Source of the DNA: an uncultured Proteiniphilum sp.
Lineage (GTDB): Bacteria; Bacteroidota; Bacteroidia; Bacteroidales; Dysgonomonadaceae
Assembly: GCF_937873925.1 (NCBI RefSeq)
Contig: NZ_CALNAT010000081.1
Span: 1 to 13,246 of the forward strand
Direction of reading: 5' to 3'
Length of the DNA: 13,246 nt
The position numbers and the translations under genes are program-made. Below, piece by piece: positions 7,700 to 13,246 of this stretch (the stretch's first letter is position 1; each line of letters starts with the position of its first letter). The notes under the pieces are model-generated. The model was not told the DNA's origin. It was given only the letters and a program-made list of their open reading frames with translations, and did no database searches.

Positions 7700-8173
7700 A
7701 TGAAAATTATTCTGCTTTCCGTAGGCAAAACGGACGACCCGTTCTTTTCGCAGATCATAGAGGAATACAGCAGGAGGATCAATTTTTATATTCCGTTTGA
7801 CATGAAAATCATACCGGATATAAAAAACACGAAAAACCTCTCTGAGAAAGAGCAAAAAAAGCAGGAGGGAGAAAAACTGCTGAAAGGGCTGCAACCGTCC
7901 GACTATGTCGTGCTGCTCGATGACAAGGGGAAACAGTATTCATCTTTGGAGTTCGCCGGATATTTGGAAAAGAAGACCTTTTCTGCCGCCAAGCGACTGG
8001 TTTTCGTTGTCGGGGGCCCTTATGGTTTTTCACAGGAGATCCGTGAAAAGGCCACCGAAACGATGTCGCTTTCCAGAATGACCTTTACCCACCAGATGGT
8101 GAGGCTGGTCTTTACAGAACAGCTTTACCGCGCAATGACGATTTTACATAACGAACCCTATCATCATGAATAA
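7700..8173 (+). CDS. rlmH: 23S rRNA (pseudouridine-1915-N3) methyltransferase
   Basis: RlmH is a SPOUT-class methyltransferase that uses S-adenosylmethionine to methylate pseudouridine 1915 in helix 69 of 23S rRNA on the assembled ribosome. The 157-residue length is exactly typical. The SAM-binding knot motif FVVGGPYG (102-109) and the C-terminal HNEPYHHE (150-157) are near-universal family signatures; LSRMTFTHQMVRLVFTEQLY (124-143) forms the rest of the trefoil knot. It is divergent from nadC. A structured repeat begins 19 bases after its stop codon. Confidence 0.96.
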   Translation: MKIILLSVGKTDDPFFSQIIEEYSRRINFYIPFDMKIIPDIKNTKNLSEKEQKKQEGEKLLKGLQPSDYVVLLDDKGKQYSSLEFAGYLEKKTFSAAKRLVFVVGGPYGFSQEIREKATETMSLSRMTFTHQMVRLVFTEQLYRAMTILHNEPYHHE

Positions 8174-8191
8174 AAAATTTCACTAAAGTTA

Positions 8192-8286
8192 GACTATTTG
8201 AGTCGCAGGCTCCTCGATTTCCAATTCTTGCCATGGCATAATGCAAACAAGCTTGCTTTCTGCTCATTTGGCTTAACGAAATAGTT
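8192..8286 (+). repeat. Structured repeat copy D (single, dispersed)
   Basis: This fourth copy of the family is about 7.5 kb from the tandem array. The outer stem is GACTATTT (8192-8199) with AAATAGTT (8279-8286), identical to copy A. The inner stem is GCCA (8230-8233) with TGGC (8269-8272), where other copies have GCAA/TTGC or GCTA/TAGC. The apical hairpin is GCAA (8243-8246) with TTGC (8253-8256), and the linker CTTAACG is intact. A roughly 27-base extra segment lies between the outer and inner 5' strands. Its 3' inner strand supplies the TTTG of the promoter that follows. Confidence 0.75.
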
Positions 8287-8298
8287 ATTATATATTTG
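8267..8298 (+). promoter_or_regulatory. Promoter of the small membrane protein gene, partly inside repeat copy D
   Basis: The -33 box TTTG (8267-8270), a 20-base spacer and the -7 box TATATTTG (8291-8298) match the Bacteroides consensus fully. The -33 box overlaps the inner stem of the structured repeat. The predicted start near 8304 leaves about 15 bases of leader before the ATG at 8319, so the repeat itself would not be in this transcript. Confidence 0.65.
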
Positions 8299-8318
8299 TA
8301 AAGAATTAAAGCAGAACA

Positions 8319-8504
8319 ATGACAAAAAAGAAAACAATTCTTACTGTGATATGGGTCATTATTGCGCTGATCGTGATGGCATCAGTGGTCTCCCTGTTGA
8401 TATTTCCCCGGTGGAAAGCCTTATTTTTGGTGGGGAGCGGCGCTTTTCTCATTCTGAATCTCCTGCTGTCGGTATTTTTTATCAGGAAGAACTTCAAAGA
8501 TTAA
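8319..8504 (+). CDS. Small two-helix membrane protein, function unknown
   Basis: This 61-residue protein has a positively charged N-terminus (MTKKK), a first hydrophobic helix at about residues 7-28, a short polar turn containing PRWK, a second helix at about 34-54, and a basic tail FIRKNFKD. The charge pattern suggests a hairpin with both ends in the cytoplasm. Evidence that it is real: a full-consensus promoter just upstream, an ATG at a sensible distance, and a composition expected of a membrane protein. I do not recognise a family. It stands alone between rlmH and the convergent AlkD-like gene. Confidence 0.7.
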   Translation: MTKKKTILTVIWVIIALIVMASVVSLLIFPRWKALFLVGSGAFLILNLLLSVFFIRKNFKD

Positions 8505-8576
8505 CCGTTATAATCCGGATCAATTCGTCTCCTGTTATCGCGAGAAAGAGTGCAGGAAAACTTGAAAACGACTAAA

Positions 8577-9233
8577 TCAATTGAATTCAAAAGAGAGCAA
8601 ATCAAAAATTTCCTTCTCCTGCGGATTACCGGAATGTTCGAAACCGGCAACCCTTTTCATCACATTCTCCGCGTTGCCAGGGGATATCCTGCCGAAGAAT
8701 TTCAGTGTATTCAATGCCGATTGACGCAGCAGCAGCGATTCATTTTTCAAATCGATCTTTGCCTTCTCCAACAACTCACCAATGCGGATCCGCTCTATCG
8801 CATTTGACCGGATAATACACAACCTGGCGAAAAGCCAGTGCCCGGTAGCCCGTATATTTTCATTTTCGCTTCCGGTCCAGTCATGCACCAGTTCATCAGC
8901 ACAGGGAAGTTCCTGAAAAAGGTTTTTACATGCCTGTTCACGTATCTCCTGATTAGCGATTGCCTGTGCCCACCTGCCGGCACTTTCTTTCGAAAATTGA
9001 CCGGGAGGGCAGAGCATGGTCGCCAGTATCTTCAATTCACGCACATCTTCCTTCCACATTATCTCTGCCAATGTTTTATCCGGCTCGTACCTGAGCGCTA
9101 TCTGTTTGAGTCCGGGAATATCCACTCCGAAATTCATGCGATATCCCACTCCTTTTGCCCGCATACTGGCGGCAGTCGCACCGTTCATCGACATCCGCAG
9201 ATCGGCCCGTATATTGCGTAAGATCGTTTCCAT
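8577..9233 (-). CDS. AlkD-like HEAT-repeat protein (DNA alkylation repair family)
   Basis: This 218-residue, mostly helical protein resembles the DNA alkylation repair family (PF08713), whose founder AlkD is a DNA glycosylase for bulky or cationic alkyl-purines. The segment from residue 63 (DVRELKILATMLCPP) through WTGSENENIRATGHWLFARL (119-138) shows the HEAT pattern with the S-N-x-x-I-R-A turn typical of the family. From memory, AlkD uses a Trp and an Asp in a WxxxD motif; the matching place here appears to be QEIREQAC (95-102), with Glu99 in place of the Asp and no Trp, so activity is uncertain. I chose the start at 9233 because a longer frame from 9290 would include the likely -7 box at 9265-9258. 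It converges on the small membrane protein gene. Confidence 0.85.
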   Translation of the reverse strand: METILRNIRADLRMSMNGATAASMRAKGVGYRMNFGVDIPGLKQIALRYEPDKTLAEIMWKEDVRELKILATMLCPPGQFSKESAGRWAQAIANQEIREQACKNLFQELPCADELVHDWTGSENENIRATGHWLFARLCIIRSNAIERIRIGELLEKAKIDLKNESLLLRQSALNTLKFFGRISPGNAENVMKRVAGFEHSGNPQEKEIFDLLSFEFN

Positions 9234-9257
9234 TGTTTTGTTTATTCCGTTTGGCTG

Positions 9258-9265
9258 CAAAATTA
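9258..9265 (-). promoter_or_regulatory. -7 box of the AlkD-like gene
   Basis: On the minus strand, TAATTTTG matches TAnnTTTG, about 24 bases upstream of the chosen ATG at 9233. The sequence 20 bases further upstream is TGGT (9289-9286), a weak -33. That position coincides with the expected -33 of the divergent pepE promoter. Confidence 0.45.
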
Positions 9266-9307
9266 CGCTATTCGGGCGTGAAATTACCATTTTCCATCAT
9301 TTTTCAC

Positions 9308-9315
9308 TATATTTG
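9308..9315 (+). promoter_or_regulatory. -7 box of the pepE-nhaA unit
   Basis: TATATTTG fits TAnnTTTG and lies 23 bases upstream of the pepE ATG. The expected -33 position (9284-9287) reads TTAC, a poor match. The start site would be near 9322, leaving a short leader of about 17 bases. Confidence 0.5.
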
Positions 9316-9338
9316 TACCATAATTAAAGTATATAAAG

Positions 9339-10052
9339 ATGAGACTCCTTTTGATCAGTAACTCCACCAATCCCGGTGAAGGATATCTGGAGTATCCCAA
9401 AGACCGGATCAAAGAATTTTTGGGAGAAAAAGCGAATAACGCCATTTTCATTCCTTATGCGGCGGTAACTTTTTCTTTTAATGAGTATGAAGAGAAAGTG
9501 AATGCCCGTTTTGCCGAAATAGGCCACCATGTCACCGGTATTCATCATTTCATCAATCCTGTGGAGGCCATCGAAAATGCCGACGCCATCGTTGTCGGGG
9601 GTGGAAACACATGGCAATTGGTGAAGATGCTTCAGGAAAAGGGGTTAATGAAGGTGATCCGTAAAAAAGTAAAGAAAGGCACTCCCTACATCGGATGGAG
9701 CGCCGGTTCCAACATTGCCTGTCCTACCCTGAGGACGACCAACGATATGCCCATTGTAGAACCCTTGAAGTTCAAAACGCTGAAACTGGTTCCTTTCCAG
9801 ATCAATCCGCATTATCTGGATGATCACCCGGCAAATCATGGTGGCGAGACGCGCGAGACACGGATCCGGGAGTTCATTGAGGTAAACCGGAATGTGTATG
9901 TGGTAGGGCTCCGTGAAGGCACCATGCTTCTCGTTGAAGATGAGGAAATGGAGATGACAGGATCCCGCAAAGCGCGTATCTTCAAATACGGGCAGGAACC
10001 CATGGAACTCTCCAACGAAGATGACTTTAGTTTTCTTTTGCACCGTAAATGA
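9339..10052 (+). CDS. pepE: Peptidase E, alpha-aspartyl dipeptidase (S51 family)
   Basis: PepE is a cytoplasmic serine peptidase that cleaves dipeptides with N-terminal aspartate. The 237-residue sequence follows the enterobacterial enzyme closely: GGGNTWQL (87-94), the nucleophile loop YIGWSAGSNIACPT (117-130) with Ser121, then RTTNDMPIVEP (132-142) with Asp136, and QINPHYLD (154-161) with His158. These correspond to the Ser120, Asp135 and His157 triad of Salmonella PepE, shifted by one. It is transcribed from the box at 9308 and its stop overlaps the nhaA start as ATGA, so both are probably translated from one mRNA. Confidence 0.95.
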   Translation: MRLLLISNSTNPGEGYLEYPKDRIKEFLGEKANNAIFIPYAAVTFSFNEYEEKVNARFAEIGHHVTGIHHFINPVEAIENADAIVVGGGNTWQLVKMLQEKGLMKVIRKKVKKGTPYIGWSAGSNIACPTLRTTNDMPIVEPLKFKTLKLVPFQINPHYLDDHPANHGGETRETRIREFIEVNRNVYVVGLREGTMLLVEDEEMEMTGSRKARIFKYGQEPMELSNEDDFSFLLHRK

Positions 10053-11263
10053 GTACCGATCATACAAACCTACGACCGGCTACGTCGAAATTCCGACGAA
10101 TTATCAACGACAGCAGATCGTTGGGAGTCCTTTTACTATTATGCACCCTTGCATCGCTGATCTTAACAAACATTCAAGGCATAGGGATTCACTATTACAA
10201 TTTCTGGGAGACGATGATCCCCGGATTCCACTATCTGCATCTGCCAGATACGATTATCCACTTCGTGAACGACGCCTTGATGACGGTGTTCTTTTTCCAT
10301 GTGGCAATCGATATAAAAAAGGAAGTAACCACGGGCGAGCTCTCCTCTCCCAGCAGGATGATGCTTCCCACTGTATCCGCGTTATTCGGCGTGGCTTTTC
10401 CGGCGATCATTTTTTCCCTCACCGCCGCCGGTACGGGGTACTCAAACGGATGGGCCATACCTACGGCTACGGATATTGCCTTTACACTCGGTATGGTGAG
10501 CCTGCTGGGAAAAGCAGTACCCCATTCCATGAAAGTCTTTCTAACGGCACTGGCCATTATAGACGATCTGTGCGCCATTCTCATCATCGCACTTTTTTAC
10601 GGCACATCGCTTTACTTTATCTGGCTCGCAGGAGTGGCCGTTGCGGCTTTCGTTATTTTTGTGATCAACCGTCGCTTTCAGCATAAATTTGTCTATTTCG
10701 TCACGGTCATGCTGGCATTGGGCATGTGGTACTGTATGTACCGGTCGGGCATACATGCTTCATTTGCCGGCGTAATACTCGCTTTTATACTTCCGGTGAA
10801 CAAGATGCCTGCATTCGAGAAGAGACTCAGTCTACCCGTCAACTTTATCATTGTTCCTATTTTCGCGCTGGCAAACACGAGCATTCTCATTTCGCCGGCC
10901 TCCGTCTCCGGCCTCAGCTCCCCGCTTTCCCTCGGGATCATCCTGGGTTTGTTTGTTGGGAAACCGCTGGGTATCTCACTCTCCGTTTACCTGATGGTCA
11001 GACTCCGCCTGGTCAGGTTAACAAATATACGCTGGTCCCGGTTTATAGGAGTCGGCATATTGGCAGGTATCGGTTTTACCATGTCGATATTCGTGTCGAA
11101 TCTTTCTTTTCCCGATGACAAGATGCTGAAGGATATCGCGAAACTGTCCGTACTGATCGCTTCGGGTCTGGCGATGGTCGTGGGGTACATATGGCTCAAA
11201 GCTTTTTCTTCATCGGGATCAGACGCTGAGCCTGGCACGGTGAAAAGTCCAACGGAAGATTGA
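10049..11263 (+). CDS. nhaA: NhaA-type Na+/H+ antiporter
   Basis: NhaA exports sodium in exchange for protons across the inner membrane, giving salt and alkaline tolerance. The 404-residue sequence has about 12 hydrophobic segments. Key residues line up with the E. coli protein: Asp142 in WAIPTATDIAF (E. coli Asp133), the ion-binding pair Asp172-Asp173 in ALAIIDDLCAI (Asp163-Asp164), and Lys305 in GKPLGISL (Lys300). The pH-sensor stretch FHVAIDIKKE (83-92) has Asp88 where E. coli has Glu78 and keeps Glu92 (Glu82). Its ATG overlaps the pepE stop. The intergenic gap to the convergent flavoprotein gene holds a weak stem AGGAA (11312-11316) with TTCCT (11323-11327), a possible terminator without a T-run. 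Confidence 0.95.
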   Translation: MSTDHTNLRPATSKFRRIINDSRSLGVLLLLCTLASLILTNIQGIGIHYYNFWETMIPGFHYLHLPDTIIHFVNDALMTVFFFHVAIDIKKEVTTGELSSPSRMMLPTVSALFGVAFPAIIFSLTAAGTGYSNGWAIPTATDIAFTLGMVSLLGKAVPHSMKVFLTALAIIDDLCAILIIALFYGTSLYFIWLAGVAVAAFVIFVINRRFQHKFVYFVTVMLALGMWYCMYRSGIHASFAGVILAFILPVNKMPAFEKRLSLPVNFIIVPIFALANTSILISPASVSGLSSPLSLGIILGLFVGKPLGISLSVYLMVRLRLVRLTNIRWSRFIGVGILAGIGFTMSIFVSNLSFPDDKMLKDIAKLSVLIASGLAMVVGYIWLKAFSSSGSDAEPGTVKSPTED

Positions 11264-11333
11264 AAAGGGCCTCAATTATTATAACCGAAGCCGCTTTCCA
11301 ATTTTATATTCAGGAATAATTCTTCCTAAAATC

Positions 11334-12362
11334 CTAAAAACCCCGGTGTTGCATATTTCCGTAGATCGTGTCGGAATGAAGTATCAGGTCGACATACTGT
11401 GCCCTCTTATAGATCAACAGATTGTCATTTTTATTGAGTATACTGTCAGAAAGCTTTCCTCTGAACTGTTCAATAGAATCGTAACCTTTCCTTTCCATCC
11501 ATTCTTCAACCTCACGGATTATTTCGGTGATCTGTTTCATCCCATGCCTGTAGACAGCGCTTACCACCTGAACACAGGTTGCACCTGAGAGAATCAGCTT
11601 GATCACATCATCACCGTTAAAAACACCTCTGCTCGCACATACGGCAGCATTTACACGGCCATAGAGCATCCCCGCGATACGCAGCGACTGTTTATAATCG
11701 CCTTTTTTACTCAGGTTAAATGCTCTTCTGTGACTCTCCTTCTCAATATCGATATCAGGCTGAAAGAAAGAATTAAAAAGTACCATTCCGTCTACACCTG
11801 CTTCATCGAGACGTTTTGCGAAGTGCAGGATATTGGTATAATCGGAACTGAGCTTTACACTCACCGGTATGGACAGTTGTTTTTTTATCTCAGTAACCAT
11901 CGCTATCTGCCGTCTTTCGATTTCAGCTGCATCGAGATCGAACTGCGTGGGGGTCTGGTAAAGGTTGAGTTCTATTCCGTCCACTCCGGTCTCTTCAATC
12001 AGACGTGCATATCGAAACCAGGAGGACTCATTCACAGCATTCAGGCTGGCGATCACCGGTACGGAAAGATTTTCTTTTGCATTGCGGATCTTTACTAAAT
12101 AATATTCTATTTCGGAGCGATCGATATCGGGGTACAGCGAAGTCATCTCTGCATGGATATCGTTATACTCGTCCTTCAACTCGTCAAATTGCAGATCTTC
12201 CAATTGTATCTGTTCTTCAAAAAGTGTTTTATAGACTATCGCTGCGGCTCCTGCCTGTTCGGCCTTCTTCAGTGAATCGATTTCAGAGGACAGTTCTGAT
12301 GCACCCAGTATGACCGGGTTCTTGAGCTGAATGCCCATATAGGATGTTTCCAGGTTCTTCAT
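11334..12362 (-). CDS. Dihydroorotate dehydrogenase-like flavoprotein
   Basis: This 342-residue (beta/alpha)8-barrel FMN protein belongs to the dihydroorotate dehydrogenase-like family that sits beside true PyrD. Visible segments are LKNPVILGAS (13-22), VYKTLFEEQI (43-52), SLNAVNESSW (106-115), VDGIELNLYQTP (127-138), VSVKLSSDYTN (167-177) with Lys170, and the FMN phosphate-binding end GVFNGDDVIKLILSGATC (246-263). Classical enzymes carry NLSCPN, where the Cys (or a Ser) is the catalytic base; here the aligned strand reads ELNLYQTP with neither. The true reaction is therefore unknown and the symbol pyrD is not justified. It converges on nhaA and appears to be monocistronic. Confidence 0.88.
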   Translation of the reverse strand: MKNLETSYMGIQLKNPVILGASELSSEIDSLKKAEQAGAAAIVYKTLFEEQIQLEDLQFDELKDEYNDIHAEMTSLYPDIDRSEIEYYLVKIRNAKENLSVPVIASLNAVNESSWFRYARLIEETGVDGIELNLYQTPTQFDLDAAEIERRQIAMVTEIKKQLSIPVSVKLSSDYTNILHFAKRLDEAGVDGMVLFNSFFQPDIDIEKESHRRAFNLSKKGDYKQSLRIAGMLYGRVNAAVCASRGVFNGDDVIKLILSGATCVQVVSAVYRHGMKQITEIIREVEEWMERKGYDSIEQFRGKLSDSILNKNDNLLIYKRAQYVDLILHSDTIYGNMQHRGF

Positions 12363-12445
12363 ACGACTATATTTTATTTTATTAAAATTTCGACCAACTT
12401 ATGGCAATTGAATAATTTATCTCAATACCGATTTGACGTATCAGA

Positions 12446-12477
12446 CAAAGTTATACTTTTTTCACGAAAGAACCACA
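12446..12477 (-). promoter_or_regulatory. Likely promoter of the DHODH-like gene
   Basis: On the minus strand, -33-like TGTG (12477-12474), a 20-base spacer and -7 TAACTTTG (12453-12446) fit the Bacteroides pattern with one mismatch in the -33. Transcription would start near 12439, giving a leader of about 77 bases before the ATG at 12362. The stretch 12363-12580 otherwise holds no credible gene. Confidence 0.45.
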
Positions 12478-12580
12478 TCAGAGTATAAAAATATAGCTGT
12501 TAAATATCCGTCCGGAAGGCAGCAAGTTGCAACTTTCAACTCCACAGGAATGAGAGAAAAAGGAATTGTCAAAACATTTT

Positions 12581-13141
12581 TCATTTTACATGATCTGTAT
12601 ATTTCCAATAAATAATTGTAGAAAAATATCCGACCAAGCCCGTTAAGACTAAAATGATATAACTAAGTTCGTTAAGCTGCAGTTTGTACTTGCCACCAGC
12701 CCCACTGTATAATCCTGGAATCGACCAAGGAAAATAATACCCGTAGCCTGTTGCGGCAATAATTTGAGAAAACACCAAAGTTAAAGCTACAAATCCTAAC
12801 GGGGCTAAATATCCTTTTTGCCATACCGCAAAAAATGCGTTAGGTATGCCAATCAATATTGTTAAAACAGTAGTCATAAAATAATTTGACAAATGACCAA
12901 GGACAAAATATTCATTCGAAATTGGTAGATCTAACAATAAACCGATTATAAATCCTATCAGTAGATTTGAAAATGCCAATCCGATAGCCCAGAGTATATA
13001 TACAATGAATTTCGCATTTGAAATTTTGGTTCGGGGAGTGGGTAATGCCAAAGCAAAAAAAGTAAACAATTTTTCATTGTTAGAGTTATATTGGGAAACC
13101 AGAAATATCAGCGATGCTTTATTTGCGCTGTCTCCCTTCTC
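12581..13141 (-). pseudogene. ABC-2 type transporter permease, 5'-damaged, probably a pseudogene
   Basis: The C-terminal about 160 residues are a clear ABC-2 permease of the BcrB-like group, usually about 240-250 residues, which pairs with a separate ATPase to export or confer self-protection. Landmarks are the cytoplasmic LPTPRTKI followed by several membrane helices, GYLAPLGFVALTLVFSQIIA, and GYYFPWSIPGLYSGAGG. Upstream, the frame is open only to 13141: TAA at 13144-13142 and TGA at 13159-13157 interrupt it. The only start in the intact part is TTG at 13069, leaving 162 residues. Family-like stretches (GMYIREG at about 13156-13136, then KASLI) switch frame, suggesting frameshifts plus an internal loss of the first helices. 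The DNA is visibly more AT-rich than its neighbours. The ATPase partner, if any, lies outside the window. Confidence 0.6.
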
Positions 13142-13246
13142 TTATGTACATCCCCTTCAAAAGGTTACTTTCTTTACAATGGCAGGTCCAATCTCTTTTA
13201 GTTTAGTAACTCTATTTTATAGGAACAATTGGCTTTAAAAGAGAGG

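Noticed and set aside
9234..9290. Longer start for the AlkD-like gene at 9290
   Set aside because: The extra 19 residues look unlike the family and would span the probable -7 box at 9265-9258.
11312..11327. Rho-independent terminator between nhaA and the DHODH-like gene
   Set aside because: The stem is only five base pairs and neither strand has a T-run after it, so it is mentioned only as a weak possibility.
12433..12615. Plus-strand frame of 60 residues
   Set aside because: No family resemblance and no promoter or ribosome-binding signal; it also overlaps the end of the permease remnant and the likely promoter of the flavoprotein gene.
13005..13238. Plus-strand frame of 77 residues at the right edge
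   Set aside because: It is antisense to the permease remnant; its hydrophobic look mirrors the membrane protein on the other strand.

Overview
The window looks like chromosomal DNA of a Bacteroidota member, most likely order Bacteroidales. Three things point there. Possible -7 boxes of the form TAnnTTTG, some with a TTTG-like -33 box about 20 bases upstream, lie in front of most transcription units. Shine-Dalgarno sequences are weak or absent. The proteins also read as Bacteroidales versions of their families. A Dysgonomonadaceae-type genus is a guess I cannot test here.

Layout: 1-691 has no convincing gene. It holds a promoter firing leftward out of the window, an 18-bp direct repeat, and three tandem copies of a structured repeat. 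At 692-2530 (+) is an MsbA-type ABC exporter. It meets, tail to tail with one base between stop codons, a four-gene minus-strand operon running 7488 to 2532: nadC (NAD synthesis), a dCMP/ComE-type deaminase, a CtpA-type S41 peptidase, and a membrane-bound FlaA1/WbpM-type nucleotide-sugar dehydratase. Divergent from nadC is rlmH (+). It is followed by a fourth copy of the repeat, which merges into the promoter of a 61-residue two-helix membrane protein. Next are an AlkD-like HEAT protein (-) and, divergent from it, pepE and nhaA (+) joined by an ATGA overlap. The right end holds a dihydroorotate dehydrogenase-like flavoprotein (-) and an AT-rich stretch with a 5'-damaged ABC-2 permease, probably a pseudogene.

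The most unusual feature is the repeat family at 400-499, 511-578, 590-655 and 8192-8286. All four copies can fold into the same shape: an outer stem, an inner stem and an apical hairpin around CAAACAAG. Both stems are kept by paired base changes; one inner pair is A-T in two copies, T-A in one and C-G in one. That suggests selection on structure, as in a structured RNA, a REP/MITE-like element or a regulatory leader. I do not recognise the family.

The remaining genes are mostly housekeeping or envelope functions with recognisable motifs. No CRISPR array, tRNA, rRNA, intact insertion sequence or phage gene was seen.
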